Shown in pieces: positions 30,253 through 42,949 of a stretch of 64,000 bases of DNA. How positions within the stretch are numbered: the first letter of the stretch is position 1; each line of letters opens with the position of its first letter. The stretch is from assembly GCF_030445035.2 (NCBI RefSeq), contig NC_080683.1, positions 95,689,675 to 95,753,674 on the forward strand. The letters are read 5' to 3'. Source of the stretch: Dasypus novemcinctus (taxonomy: Eukaryota; Chordata; Mammalia; Cingulata; Dasypodidae). The notes beneath the pieces were generated by a model. The model had not been told where the DNA came from, did not search any database, and saw nothing but the letters and a program-made list of their open reading frames with translations. Made by a program: the position numbers and the translations under genes.

Positions 30253-32739
30253 AGACTCACAGTTAGCCGTTGGCAATAAGGGCCCCCTGACCAGCTGAAG
30301 GCTAATTTGATGCAGAAAATAAAATACTCCATAAACATTCATTTTTACATAAAATAAGTATTGCATCGTAGTGGTAGTTATTAATATTTACTACCCCAAG
30401 GTTTACTCAAGACAGAAATTTCTACTTAGGGATCTTCTGTCTTGCCATGCTTGCTACCTATATAAGGGACATTCATTTATTCAATATCCACTAGTGAGTA
30501 CTGGCTGCCCTTCAGGCACTGATCTAGGCACTGGGTGTGCATCTGAATAAAGCAAACAAACAGAAACTCCCACTCTCAAGGAGCCTACATTTTAGCAGGG
30601 GGAAATATAATAAACTTAACAAGATACACACAGAGTTAGAATTCCTACCCTTTTAGGAAAATATGCTTTTATCACTGCATCATCAGTGCTGTTTTCAATG
30701 TTTCCATTCTTGTTTTTTAAATTATAAATTGGTATTAGTTTGACTGTAATTATCAATTTAATTGTGACCTGTTTTGTTGGCATAGTGGGAGGCAGTGACA
30801 TAGATATGTATCGGGGTTATGTGGGGCTTAGATACTTCTAGTAGACTTTCAGACCTGACTGCATTTTGAGGTTCAAATATGAATCACCAACATCCCCAAT
30901 GCTAAGCCATGTATCTATTCTCTTGACAAATTCTGCTTGTCCAGGGACATTTAACTGTGGTCACCAAGTCCTTTTAACCACAGAAAGAAGAAATGGAGAG
31001 GGTAAATGCATCATGATTCAGCTTAGTATTGCTGCATATTTATCAGGTAGAATCATTTGGAGCTTGGAATTTATGAGATTGCCAGCCATAATCAAAGATT
31101 TTACCTCCTGGAGTTTTATAATTATTATTATACGCAAGTCTCATGAATTTTCTCTTTGGCCTGATGATTGCATTAGCCATGTTCCTCCTGAGTTTCTCCT
31201 TCCCTGTTCTCTCTCTTACCATCAGGAGAGCTATTTCTGGTTTAATTCTCTCCTCGAAGCCTAGTACATGGTTTCTTTCCAAGTTTGGACATTTTAAGAT
31301 GTTGGATGCTTCCTCACTTTGGGCTTGTTCCAAATAGAAAAGTGAGAGGCATTGTCCTGGCAGTGATCTGGAGGTCAGACTGAAGGTGTTCCCTGGCTTA
31401 TTTTTACTTTGAAAATACACAGTCTTTTTCAAACATTCTGAAATAAGCATATATTATTTTAAAATATTAAAAAGTATTGTTTAAACAAAATCTACAGCTG
31501 TTGAGGATAAATAAGCTTGGTCATAAATGAAATGAACTGAAGTGACTACTGAGGTGATATTTTAAAAAACAAGGATCACTGCTTTTTTTGGCTACAGAAG
31601 ACAGTAACTCTTCTTTTTTCAATTTCAGAAAACTGAGTAGGTGCTCATTACCCTGAGAGAAGGATTTAACTGGACCTTTTTATTTTCTGTGACTTAAAAA
31701 ATGGCTTCTCCTCCCCTCAGGTCTGTGAAGCTCTGGGAATTGGCAAGACAATTTGCTGCATCTGGAAAGGATGGCCCAATTCCAGCCCCTTTCCTAAAAT
31801 CCTGAGTTAGAGTGGACTAGAGTGGCTCTGACCAAAACTCACCCAGATCCCAGAGGGGAACTCCACAGGCGGTTAAAGGGCCCCCAGCCTAGTGGGTCTG
31901 TAGCAACACAGGGCTATGGGTCTGCAAAGAAGCAGTGTTCTGCAAGCTCCTCTGAGCCTGGCAGTCCTATCAGTGTCCTGCATGGGAACAAAGATCGAGC
32001 TCCCCTTTCTGAACTGAATTAGTCCCCACAAGCAGGCTCAAAAGGAAGATGCTATACTCCACTAAAGTACAGCCATTAATTAGAAAAATATTACTGTATT
32101 TGTTCTGTAATATTGAACATGTTACTGTTCAAACTGAATTGAGTAATACTTAACATGTTTCGTTCCACCTTTCCTTGTGTTGCTGGGCGCAAGGTGAGAA
32201 GGCACTATTACCACAACCAAGTTCTAGGCAAAGATTTGGAGTCTGGATGTTCATTGAACATGTGCTGGATAAAGCCTTAGCAGGAAATTTTGTCTGTAAG
32301 CTTACTGCTCTGTATATTTCAGTGGTGTTTCAATGGCCTGTTTGCCTGGTGAAACCCCATGGGCAGCACAGTAATCTGGTGACAAAGGAATGTGGCAAGA
32401 AGTAAATGTCAGGATGCCTCTGAGTGTCATGGACCTGCAGATCTGAGAGGAAGGCAAGCTTTGGACACCTGAACAGGGAAGGCAGACCATGCAGTAGTTG
32501 GGAGTCCACCCTCTAGGACTCATTTGGATATAGGAAAGTTGCCATGGCTCCTGATGTAAGAAAGCCATTACTCTGGGGGAAAGGGGCATTTCAGAGCTCC
32601 TGGAAAGATTCTACTGCCTCCAAGCACCTTCCCAAGGCAGATGCTGTGATGTCTGAAAGGACACGATAGGCCTCATCCCCTTGCCACCGGCCTCCCAAGA
32701 TGCCATTTAAAGCAATGGAATGAAAAACCCATTTGTGAT
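30253..32739. other. No recognised gene; one old interspersed repeat
   Basis: About 30465-30615 has the TTCATTTATTCAATA...CTAGGCACTGGGTGTGC...GGAGCCTACATTTTAGCAGGGG layout of a widespread ancient mammalian repeat whose name I cannot fix; a related stretch is at 63140-63260. The rest is unassigned. Open frames of 130-odd codons at 30866-31450 occur on both strands of the same DNA and lack recognisable motifs. Confidence 0.4.
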
Positions 32740-33205
32740 GGTTAAATTTATGTGTCAACTTGACTAGGCTATGGTGTCCAGTTGTTTGGTCAAGGAAGCA
32801 CTGGCCTGATTGTTACGTGAGGATGTTTTGTAGATTTAAATCAAAAGTTGGTTGACTGCATCTGTGGTTGATGACATCAACAGAGGAGCATTGCCTTCAG
32901 CAATGAGAGAAGTCTCATCCAATCAGGTGAAGATCTTAAAGGGAGAACTGATGATCTCAGCATTTAGAAGAGAGAATTTCTATCTTCACTTCAGTCAGCC
33001 AACTTCCCCCGGGGAATTCATTGAAAACCTTCTTTGGAGTTCCCAGCTTGCAGCCTGCCCTAAGGTGTTCAGACTTGCTAATCCCCACAGTTGCATGAGT
33101 CACTTCCTATAATAAATTTCATAATAATTACATAATATCCTGAGATATATATATGCATCCCGTTGCTTCTCTTTCCTTGGAGAACCCTTGACTAAAACAG
33201 CCTTA
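32740..33205 (+). mobile_element. ERV class III-type solo LTR
   Basis: Begins TGATGGTTAAATTTATGTGTCAACTTGACTAGGC and ends near TTGGAGAACCCTTGACTAAAACA, with ATAATAAATTTCATA as likely polyadenylation region at about 33110. This start and end pair is characteristic of a common mammalian solo LTR group of ERV-L/MaLR type. The exact subfamily was not determined. Confidence 0.55.
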
Positions 33206-33779
33206 AACGAGTTTACATTAAGGAAGATATAAAATCTAGAGCAACTAAGAATATTGGATGTGAGTATGAATGAGAGAGGGAAAGAAAGAGAAGAAGGCAA
33301 CAGGGACAATGAAGACACATTTTGCCTAGTTCCCCGTTTGTTTGAGGCGGCTCTAGCTCTTCTTGGCTCTGTTTGCTGTTTCTAATATTCTATACCTGAA
33401 AAATGAGCAAAGTTGAAAGAGGATTTCCTGCCACTTGGATTTGCAAGCAGCAGAACACATTTTCTAACAAATGTCTTTTCATTAGAGTGGGTCACTTAGG
33501 TCATAGATCTCCTTGTATGAGGTTGCAATCCACTGATACATCTCGTATAGTCTGAAAACCAGCCATTGCCCACCTTCCTGGTATAGGCAGGAGAATCATT
33601 AGAAGCAGAAAGCTCCACAAAATCTGCCTTTAGGTGTTCCTGCCAGCAGAGTACCTCTAGAATATCATGATTTGCACCTGTCTCCCATCCCCATTCCAAA
33701 ACTCCTTCCTATCCACAATAATCTCTGGGAAATAAAGAGTACTTCATTACAAAATTATTGCAGCCACCTTCTGTGGACT
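33206..33779. other. No recognised gene
   Basis: Unassigned AT-rich sequence; nothing coding supported. Confidence 0.4.
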
Positions 33780-34795
33780 CCCTTAGGGATACTTGGAGTA
33801 GATTGAAGTCAACATGTTCTTAAACTTAATACTTATTACTAGAGACCTTATAAAGAGAAGAAATTTGACGGCAGAGGAGAAGGCCATAAAGGAAGAAGCT
33901 GGAAGTCAGGGGACACTGTGTTTTAGTTTTCCAAAGGGCTGCCAATGCAAAGTACCAGAAATGTGTTGACTTTTATAATGGGGATTTATTTGGGGTAAAA
34001 GCTTACAGTTCAGATGCTATGAAATGTCCAGACAAGGCATCAGCAGAAATGCTTTCTTGTTGAAGTCAGCTGCCATGTGAAGCAAAATGACCACAGATCT
34101 CTGCCAAGGTCTCTGCCTTCCCTTCCAGAATCTGCTGTCTCCTGGAGCTCAGCTGTGGCAAAGAGTCATGGGGCTTTTCTCTTTCTGGGCCTCCTCTATC
34201 AATCTCCATTGCTTCTCTTTCTTCCTGAGTCCAGCTGCAAGCTATCAGGCATACGGCTCCTCTCCCCGTGGCCCTCAGCTCTTCGAACCTCTTAGGGTCT
34301 TCTCTCCTTGCAGCTCACCTGTGGGTGAAATTGGAGACCTTTCCCTTTCATTGCAGGATCAAATATGGCAGCTTCCTTTTCCTGTGTCTCCATTTATAAT
34401 AGACCCAGTAAGTGCAGAGATTCAACCTGAGTCACGACTCACTGACAAAGTCCAATTGAAAGTGTTTCACACCCACAGGAATGGATTGGTTCACAAACAT
34501 AATCTTTCTCTTTTTGGGGTTCATAAAATAATTTCAAACTACCACACCCCAGAAGGGCTGATAAAAGGAGAAGATATTTCCACTTGATGGGAGGTAGAAA
34601 TGCAAGCCAACGAACCCCAAGTATTGTCAGCAGCCAGAACGAGAACACTACAGATTTCAGGGAGAAAGAGTGGTCCTGCCAACACCTTGATTTTGTGACT
34701 TCTAGCCTCTAAAATCGTGAGACAATAAATGCTTGTTGTTTAAAGCAACCCCATGTGTGGTATTTGTCATAGCAACCTAGCAAGGTGAGACACTA
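33780..34795 (+). mobile_element. MaLR-type LTR, split by a second LTR
   Basis: The left part (33780-33920) has GACCTTATAAAGAGAAG and GGAAGAAGCTGGAAG. The right part (about 34551-34795) has GCCAACACCTTGATTTTGTG, CTAAAATCGTGAGACAATAAATG and GTTGTTTAAAGC. In intact MaLR LTRs these blocks are close together in this order, so the 630 bp between them is an insertion. Confidence 0.6.
33921..34550 (-). mobile_element. LTR inserted within an older LTR, minus strand
   Basis: The left end TTTTAGTTTTCCAAAG...GCCAATGCAAAGTACCAGAA...GGTAAAAGCTTACAG is the reverse complement of the right end of the LTR at 57061-57622, so the two are one family in opposite orientation. The right end is AAACTACCACAC. Plus-strand frames of 72 and 166 codons inside it are antisense. 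Confidence 0.65.
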
Positions 34796-36911
34796 CCCTT
34801 TCTAAACATCTAAATCTGGATGAAGAAAAAATTCAGAGAAATAACAAATACTAGTTAATATATTAACGATGGAAAATATTAACTCATAATGCTGAAAAAA
34901 ATGAGGTCATAAGCTACAAAACTACTCAGTTAATGATAAGGAAGGAAATAGGAACTAAAATCATTTAATAAATAACAACCAAGTGAAGTATTAGGTATTT
35001 TTTTTTCCTTTTCCATATAAATACATTTCCATATGCATTTCAGTGTAACATGTTTATGACTGTATTTTGCAAATCTAGCCCTATCTGTCTCAATCCTTTG
35101 TAAGCTTGGCTCCAGTAGCCAAACAAGGAAACACTGCATGAGTTTGGCTCAGGAAGAACTTAGAAAAGTCTCCTATGCCTATAAGTCTTAACAACCTTTT
35201 AAGTGATACAAATGTCTTATGAGAAAAATAGAAGTACAGAAAAATTTGTAAGGAAATTTGGAATAAGCAAAAAAGCGGACTGGTTATCTTCCAGAGAGAA
35301 CTAGGCATTACTTCTAGGCATTATTTAGAGCACCCTTTTCTGGGTTATCATGCTCAAGCCTTTCCTTGTTCTTGAGCTATTTTACAACTATCTAAGTGGC
35401 AGATAGCTGATAGCAATGTAAAATAATTCTTGTGTAGGGACAGGCAAATAAATTCTGACCAGTGGAGGTTCAATAGATTTCCCTTACCATCACCATGGAA
35501 AAGCTGGGTTTGCAACCATTTCCAAATTCATTTCAATATTCCTGACTTGTAAATGTGTTTGTTCTGTAGATTCTCCTTTGAATCAGTTGTAACAGCTTTT
35601 CCATTGCCTCATCTAATTAATGAGTTAAGTAAAATCTTTGACATGTGTTCATTTATATTCATATGACAGTCATAATATTACTTGGTGATATTATCCCTTT
35701 AACAGATTTGTGAAACAAAATACTCCACCACTTCCAAAGTCAAAAGAAGCCTTCAGTTTTTACTTAAATTGAATTTAACCATTATTTTAAATTTAAGTGA
35801 ACTTATATATTCCTATAATATATTTCTGGAATTACACTCCTGTATGAAAACATTAATCCTTGCATAGATAGACTAAAAACTCAACGTCACTGAGTGTACT
35901 GCTTTTTCATGGTGTCTCCATTTTTGAGTACTTGTGCCTGGATAGTTTTCTAGACCAGATCTGCTCAGAGCTGAGGAAAATCTGGGATGTAGCCATAGAA
36001 AATATGAATTCATTTAATTTATCACGTAATTCTGAAATTTATTAACCACTTGACAACAAGGCGTTGTTACTACATTATATTAATAACGTCACAATTTGCA
36101 TGTCAGAGAGGGAATGAAGAGCAGAGAAAGAAATGTACTCTCCAGCCCAGTCCTTTATGTAGGGAATGGGGCTCCATCTTAGATGGTAGTTCCTGTTGCA
36201 GATGAACCCCCACCCTGATACTCTCAGGCCCCAGGCAGAACTGAGAAGAAATCACAGAATATGACTTTGGTCTATTTTAGCTGTCACTCTTTGCCCCACA
36301 GACCCACGCCTACTACCTTATCTGCCCGTGCTCTCCTGTCCCAGTCTCTGCTGTCAGTAGGCGAGTTTAGATAGTTCACACTAAAATATGAGTAACCTTT
36401 GACATGTTACCTTTCCCAGGAGGGGTATCATTTTAAAACAGAAGTGAAAGGTGAGTAAAACACTTAACACAAAAATATTCATCAATATTGGTGGAATATT
36501 GGCCAAAGTTTTGAAGGATGCCCCAATCACTTAATTCACATAAAATAGAAGATTGCATTCCTTTTGTCTTTCAGTAATGAGGCCCTCTTGACTACTTTAG
36601 AGGAATTTTGCTTCATTCTTTCTTCTCCAGATCTGTTTCTTTTGTCCACCCCTGCCCCATACTCATCAATGGGTAGATATTAGCATTGAATGTTAATTTC
36701 TTACTCATTTCCCTGTACTCTTTGCAGTTTGAGTTCACATCCTGAACTCAAAACCCAGATAAAGACCAATTCCTATCCCACCATGTTCAACAGCCCATGA
36801 TGTCCCCATCATATTCAGCACCCCATCACACCTACTCTTCATTCTCTACTACAATATTTACTCTGTGCACATGTCTACTCCAGGCGTACCTGATTTTTAT
36901 ATTTATTGCTT
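34796..36911. other. No recognised gene
   Basis: AT-rich sequence with no named repeat and no supported exon. Confidence 0.4.
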
Positions 36912-37250
36912 TGTGTATCAGTTAGGGTTCTCTAACAAAACCAATAGGATATATGTATGTAAGCATATATAGAGAGAGAGAGAAACAGAGAGAGAGAGAG
37001 AAATGTATTCTAAGGAATTGGCTCACATGATTGTGGGGCTCGTTAAATCTGAAATCTGTAGGGCAAGCTGGCAGGCAGAAAACTCAGGTAGGCTGGAAAC
37101 TCAGGCAGTATTTTATGCTGCAGCCTCGAAGCAGTGTGTTTTCTTCTCCAGGAAACATAAGTCTTTGCTCTTATGACTTTTAACTGGGATAAGAACCATC
37201 CACATTTTTTAACGCAATTTCTTTAGTTAAAGTCAACTAGTTGTAGATGT
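36912..37250 (-). mobile_element. ERV class III-type LTR fragment, minus strand
   Basis: Starts GTATCAGTTAGGGTTCTCTAAC...CCAATAGGATATAT, the reverse complement of the right-end type seen at 33190-33205, followed by AAGGAATTGGCTCACATGATTGTGGGG. A GA-rich simple repeat lies at 36968-37005. The distal end is lost or diverged. Confidence 0.5.
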
Positions 37251-38149
37251 TTGTAGGCATCTATGAAATACCTTCATGGCAACACCAGATAGGTCTTTTA
37301 TTAAAATAACTGGGTACTATAATTTAGCCCATTTGACACATAGACTAATCATTACACTTTGTACACTGCCTGCCACTTACCAACACTACTTAACTATCGA
37401 AGGCAACTATCTGAAGATGCAATACAAATTCAATTATTTTTCATCACAGATTCAAGAACTATACAAAAGTTATTTATGCAAAGACTCAAGAAGATAATTA
37501 CCTAACTTTACACACATTAGAAAATTGGGCATTTTAGTCTAGCTCAGAAAGTTTTAAAACCCATATTCTCTCAAGTAGACTTCCCCATTACATATTTCTC
37601 TGGATTCTTATATTAACTAACCTGTGTGTATTCTTGAAGATTCTCTCAAAAACTTACCCAAAGACTTAAGATTAGTATGCTTAATAAAGGGTCTAAATGC
37701 ATAAAAATTAGGATTCTTACATTGGTTTCATGATATACCTTGACATTAGTTGAATTAAAATAGGAATTGAAGTCAAATGATTCAACTCTTGTCAACAGTT
37801 TAAAATGATTATAAGAAATGTCTATAACATCTCTTGTGAATGCACTTATTCAATGATTATTATATAACCATACCAATATTAGAAATAAATTTCAATAATT
37901 TTAACAATTACATTTATTTATGACTCAAACACTTGTGGAAGGAATAACAAAAGATTGACAATACCCCCAATGAATAATAATTTATCTTTTTTCTCTAAGA
38001 GAAATGTTGAGAGAAATATTGAAAGCAAATATTTTAGAACCCGCTAATTATTCCCAGTCCAAAAACACATTTATTGTATGTGTATTATGTGCAAGGCACT
38101 GTGAGAAATATAAAGATAAGGAAGATATGATTAGATATAGTCTCAAGAA
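37251..38149. other. No recognised gene
   Basis: Very AT-rich unassigned sequence; no exon or RNA gene supported. Confidence 0.4.
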
Positions 38150-38245
38150 TTTTTTTTTTTTTTGAGGAGGTACCAGCGATTGAACCCAGGACCTTGTGCA
38201 TGGGAACCAGGCACTTAACCGTTTGAGTTACATCCGTTACCTTGG
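38150..38245 (-). mobile_element. Short DAS-type SINE, minus strand
   Basis: On the minus strand: GGTAACGGATGTAACTCAAACGG, then GGTTCCCATGCAC and a CTGGGTTCAATCGCTGG B-box-like sequence, ending in GGTACCTCCTC and an A tail (T run at 38151-38163). Same family as the elements near 39541 and 45955. Confidence 0.75.
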
Positions 38246-39329
38246 GTTGAATGGAGGAAGTCATTCTGCGGTAGGAAAAAAGCATTAAATTGCCTGTTTT
38301 TTTTGTTGTTTGTTTTTTACAATGAGCTGTTTGACTGGAGAGCAATGTCTTTATATCAGATACATAAGAGGAAAACTTGAAATATAGGATAAGGAAAATA
38401 AAAATAAAGGACACTGCATGTCAGGTTAAGGATTTCTTTAGTAGACAATGGAGAGTCATTGAAGGTTTTAAGAGTCTGATCAGGGCTGCCGATTTGAAGG
38501 TTATTCTGCCATGGATTTGCAGGACAGATTAGAAGAAGGACCTGAGTGAAGAAAACATTATTGAAGTGGTCTGGGAAGGAAGTCATTTTTATGTGATGAT
38601 AGCAGTTCTTATAAATATGAAAGCCAGCTCTGTAGCAAACAACCAGAGATCGAAAATAACAAAGGATGATATCCCTGGTAAACAATTTTTTAATCAACAA
38701 AAAAGGGGATGGTGTAGTACCCATTTTTAGGCTCAAGTTGAGTTAAAAACTAATTATAAAAATATGTCATAAGCATTTTTTATACAGACTTCTGCTTCCA
38801 GTAATGACAAATTTAGACCAACCTTCTCCCAAAGAGCAACTAAGAAATGCTGTACAAAAAAATCTATTTGGAGACATCAGAAAGCCAGCAAAGCAACAAG
38901 AATTCTACAGAGCAAGATTCAGTAGAGGAAAGAACTAAAAGAAGTAACCCTGGGCTTTGGGGCTACTTATTCTCTAAGGTTATTTGTCATTTCTGGAAGA
39001 GGCAGCTCAGAGGCAGAGGAGCTATCATGGGAGAAGACAAAATTTTACTGTAAAAGGCCAATAAATTTGGCTCTGTGGGTCACATGATATGTGTTGCAAC
39101 TCCTTGTAACACAAACGTTGTCCAAGTCAATAGGTATTATAAACGAATGGGCTTGGCTTATGCCTGTATTCTGATAAAACTTTATTTACCCAATCAAGCA
39201 GTGGATCAGAGTTGACTTGTGGGTCATAATGCGCTGATTCCTGGGCTAGAAGATAAAAATTGGAGACCTTGAGAAATGCCAGATTGGGACTCTGCTAGTT
39301 GAGCTAGATATAGACTGGCCCTCACAGGA
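38246..39329. other. No recognised gene
   Basis: Unassigned sequence. The minus-strand frame of 126 codons ending near 38356 has no recognisable motif and I do not call it a gene. Confidence 0.4.
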
Positions 39330-39540
39330 GCGTCCTTACAGATTTTACAGCATGGAAAAGATAAAAAGAATATATTAGGTACAATATTCTACCCAAAACA
39401 TTGACATTTACAACTACTAAAGAAATTAAATACAGATATATTATTATAAAGAAAAGTTAATTTATTAATGTCACTGGATACAAGGCCAATATATAAAATT
39501 CAACTGCATTTCAAAATTCCAATAAAAAAACAATTATAGG

Positions 39541-39640
39541 GGGAAAGATGTGGCTCAAGCAGTTGAGCACCTGCCTCACTCATGGGAGGTCCTGGGTTCA
39601 GTTCTGGTGCCTCCTAAAGAAGACAAACAACAAGCAGACA
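39541..39640 (+). mobile_element. Short DAS-type SINE, plus strand
   Basis: GGGAAAGATGTGGCTCAAGCAG head, CTGGGTTCAGTTCTGG B-box-like sequence, then GACAAACAACAAGCAGACAATGAGC tail units. Inserted in L1 ORF2 sequence. Confidence 0.8.
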
Positions 39641-39693
39641 ATGAGCAAAAACAATGATCAGAGAATGAGCAAAAAACAAATGACCAGGGAGTG

Positions 39694-39775
39694 GATATGG
39701 CACAAGCAGTTAAGTGCCTGGCTACCACACAGGAGGTCCCAGGTTTGGTTCCCAGTCCCTCCTAAAGAAAAAAAA
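39694..39775 (+). mobile_element. Second short DAS-type SINE, plus strand
   Basis: GGAGTGGATATGGCACAAGCAG head and CCAGGTTTGGTTCCC B-box-like sequence, 50 nt after the previous SINE and in the same orientation. The pair may be a dimer or a SINE inserted in the tail of another. Confidence 0.75.
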
Positions 39776-40250
39776 TTACAAATAATTTTTTAATTAAATC
39801 CCATTTACAGTAGGATAAAAATATTTTTAAAAAATGATACATCAGACCTCTACACAGAAAATTATAAAATATCATAGAAAAATATAATAAAAGACCCAAT
39901 AAATACAGACATGCTTTGCCCATTGATTGGAATATTCAATATTGTTAAAATACCTCTTCTACCACAGATGTAATGCAGTCTCATTCAAAATTCCAGCAGC
40001 CTTCTTAATAAAAATTGACAAGATGTCTCTAAAATTTGTATGAGCATGCAAAGGACCTAGAATAGTCAAAACAATTTTCAAAATATAAGAATAAACTTGG
40101 AGCACTACATTCCCTGATTTCAAGATTTACTATAAGTTACAGTGATCAAGAGAGTGTGATATTAGTGTAGGGATAGCGATACAGGCATATGGCATAATAT
40201 GGAGAGTCCCAACTAGACCCACAGATATAGGATCAATTGGTTTTAGAAAA

Positions 40251-40635
40251 AGAACCTAAGAGACAGCCTTGGCTGCCCCACCACCTCTGCTGCCAATCCT
40301 AGGGCACTGCTGTCCCCTGACAAGGTAATCCCCAAGTGGATACAGGGAAGACAGGAGAGGAGCTGGAGGAGGACGGCAAAGAGGAGCTGGATGAGACCCT
40401 GTCAGAAAGACTGTGGTCTCTGACGGAGATGTTCCTGGAGAGGGTCCCGACTGCAGATGGAGCCACTTGATTTCTCCCTCTTTAACGGAGCGACAAAAGC
40501 AATTGCAGCAGTGGCAGCTAAGGTCCAACACTGGGCTGTCAGGAGGAATGCCAGGGGCTCTAATTCACTTCCCAGAAAGATCTAGATTGTTGCTGCTATA
40601 TTTGAGCTGCCTTGTGGGAGAAATTTGAGATTCAG
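40251..40635. other. No recognised gene
   Basis: Locally GC-rich (about 40260-40560) compared with its surroundings. Frames exist on both strands but none with recognisable motifs; I see no splice-site support. Confidence 0.35.
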
Positions 40636-40644
40636 TAGTGTTTG

Positions 40645-41054
40645 GGGAAGCGCATTTGGCTCAGGGAAGCAGATTTGACTCCACATGGGAGGTCCAAGGT
40701 TCAAACCCCGGGCCTCCTTGACCTGTGTGATGAGCTGGCCCCTGCAGTGCTGATGCAGGCAAGGAGTGCCGTGCCACGTGGGGGTGTCCCCTGCGTAGGC
40801 GAGACCCACGTGCAAGGGGTGTGCCCCATAAGCAGAGCCGCCCCACATGATAAAAGTGCAGCCTGCCCAGGAGTGGGGCTGCACACATGGAGAGCTGACA
40901 CAGCAAGAAGACGGAACAAGAGACACAGATTCCCAGTGCTGCTCACAAGAGCACAAGCGGATACAGAAAAACACACACAGCGAATGAACATAGAAAGCAG
41001 ACGGGATGGGGGAAGAGGAGAGAAATAAATAAAAAATAAAAATCTTTAAAAAAA
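40645..41054 (+). mobile_element. Large DAS-type SINE, plus strand
   Basis: Complete element: tRNA-like head, B box GGTTCAAACCCCGG (about 40699), GC-rich body (GTGCCGTGCCACGTGGGGGT; GCAGCCTGCCCAGGAGTGG) and an AAATAAATAAAAAATAAA tail. Flanked by the 9-bp repeat TAGTGTTTG (40636-40644 and 41055-41063). Frames of 128-173 codons crossing it are not genes. Confidence 0.88.
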
Positions 41055-41570
41055 TAGTGTTTGAATTGCAGTTTATTTCGATTTTTTTTTTTAACTTTGG
41101 CACATTAATCTATCTAATCCAAGTGGGGAGAATTCTTCCTACTTTGTCAGAGACTCCCAACTTGCAACTGTGCCCTCCACACTGACCTGACTTATTTCTG
41201 TCCTCACTCTAATACTGGAGTGCCGCAATGCAGACAGTTATTCCGACACCAGTCACCCCACCCCTTTCACTAAATTGCTTCAAGCAGAAGATCCCTCTTG
41301 ATCGCATTGTGAGGCAGGAGCAGATGCCAGGAGGAGGGAGGTACCCCTGACCATTAAAGACTGTTTGGTCTGGTTTTTAGACTGGCGACGTTGGGGAAGG
41401 ACATGCACCCAGTTTATGAAACAGACAAAATGCATCGTAGCTGTAGGATGAAGCGGCCACTCTGAATAGCCAAGGGGTTGGGGAGGAGGAGGGAGGGCTG
41501 GCAGAAGCCTTGGTGGAGCGCTCATTTCCTCTGTGCATTTTGGTCATTAGACTTTTGTGTGTTTAAAAAA
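41055..41570. other. No recognised gene
   Basis: Moderately GC-rich unassigned sequence with no supported exon. Confidence 0.35.
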
Positions 41571-42890
41571 AAAAAAGTCACTCCTCACACCTTTTACATT
41601 TAAATACTAAAAATGATTCCAACTCGAAAAAAAAGAACCAAGATAATTCAATGGGAGAAAGGAGAAAGGAGAATCCTTTTTAACAAACGGTATTAGAACA
41701 ACCAGAGAATAAAATATGAACCTTTATCTTAACTCATGCCATTCATAAGCAGTAACTTAAAATGGATCATATACTAATTATTAGAGTTAAAACTACAAAC
41801 TTCTGGAAGAAAAGTAGGAGAAAAGTCTTTCTGATACTTAGTTTAAGAAAGATTTTGTGGATAGGGCACAACCCACAAATACTGACATACTGTTCATCAA
41901 CATTTCAAAAGTTTTCCTCTTTGAAAACCATTGTTGAAAAAATGAAAAGGCAAGCCACAGACTGAGAAAATATTTGCAAAATATATACTTGACAAAGGAC
42001 TTGGACCCCAAATATATTTAAGGACTCTTATAATTCAATAACAAGGAAACAATCAGATTTTTTTTTAACTTGGGTAAATATTTGAAAAGACATTTCACTC
42101 AAGAGAATATACAAATGGCTCATAAGCAAACGAAAAGATGCTCAACATCATTAGGCATGAAGGAAATGTAAATTAAAATCACAGTGATATACCACTACAA
42201 ATATACACTACATTGTCTAAAATAAAAAAGACTGACAATACCAAGGATTGGTGAGTAAGTATGTGGAATAACTGAAAGTCTAGTACATTAGTGATGGGAA
42301 TGAAAAAATAATGCAGTATTTTTTGCATTGGAAAGCAGTTTGACAATTTTGTATAAAGTTACACACACAGTTACCACATAACCCCGTAATTCCAGAATGA
42401 AGACATGTCTTCATAAATATTTGTTTACAAACATTCATAATAGACAAAAAAAAAAAAAGAGGAAAGAACCCAAATGTCTATTAACTGGGGAATGGATTAA
42501 TAAACCATGTACATCCAGACAATAGGCTACAACTCAGCAATGAAAAGGAACTAATTACAGAACATGCATGAATCTCAAAAGGAATATTTAGAGTGAGAGC
42601 AGTAGACGCAAAAGATTACATACTGTATAATTTCATTTATAAGAAATTCCAGAAAAGCAAAAAGATAGTGACAGAAAGAAGTTCAGAAGCTGTCAGGGGC
42701 TGGGTATGAAAGGAAAGGATTGACGGCAAAGGAGCCCAAGTGACGTTTATGAGTTGACGGGAATATTCTATATTTTGATTTGATGGTGGTTACACAATAT
42801 ACCTCTGTCAAAATTTGTCAAATAATCAAATCACTGGTAAATCTGACTATATATAAATTATATCTCAATAAAACCAATTGAAAATATTAA
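41571..42890 (+). mobile_element. L1 3' portion (end of ORF2 plus 3' UTR)
   Basis: Successive ORF2 C-terminal blocks: AATCCTTTTTAACAAACGGTATTAGAACAACC, CTTCTGGAAGAAAAGTAGGAGAAAAG, GGGCACAACCCACAAATACTGA, then CCCAAATGTCTATTAACTGGGGAATGG, and a 3' UTR with GATGGTGGTTACACAATATA and ATCTCAATAAAACCAATTG. Frames are broken. An older L1 than the 3' UTR family at 49500. Confidence 0.7.
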
Positions 42891-42949
42891 CCACTTTTTC
42901 ATGGCAGAAAACTGTATACTCAAAGTTGAAAGATAAACAAACAAAAAAA

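Larger units (their letters stand above)
39330..40250 (+). mobile_element. L1 ORF2 fragment split by two SINEs
   Basis: Left part includes CACTGGATACAAGGCCAATATA. The right part after the SINEs includes GACCTCTACACAGAAAATTATAAAA, GCCCATTGATTGGAATATT and CAGTCTCATTCAAAATTCCAGCAG, standard successive blocks of L1 ORF2. All frames carry stops. Confidence 0.7.

Noticed and set aside
38356-38736. 126-codon minus-strand frame
   Set aside because: Composition like random AT-rich DNA, no domain, no conserved start; not supported.
40251-40640. GC-richer patch considered as a CpG island or exon
   Set aside because: Few CpGs, no promoter signals, frames on both strands without conserved motifs.
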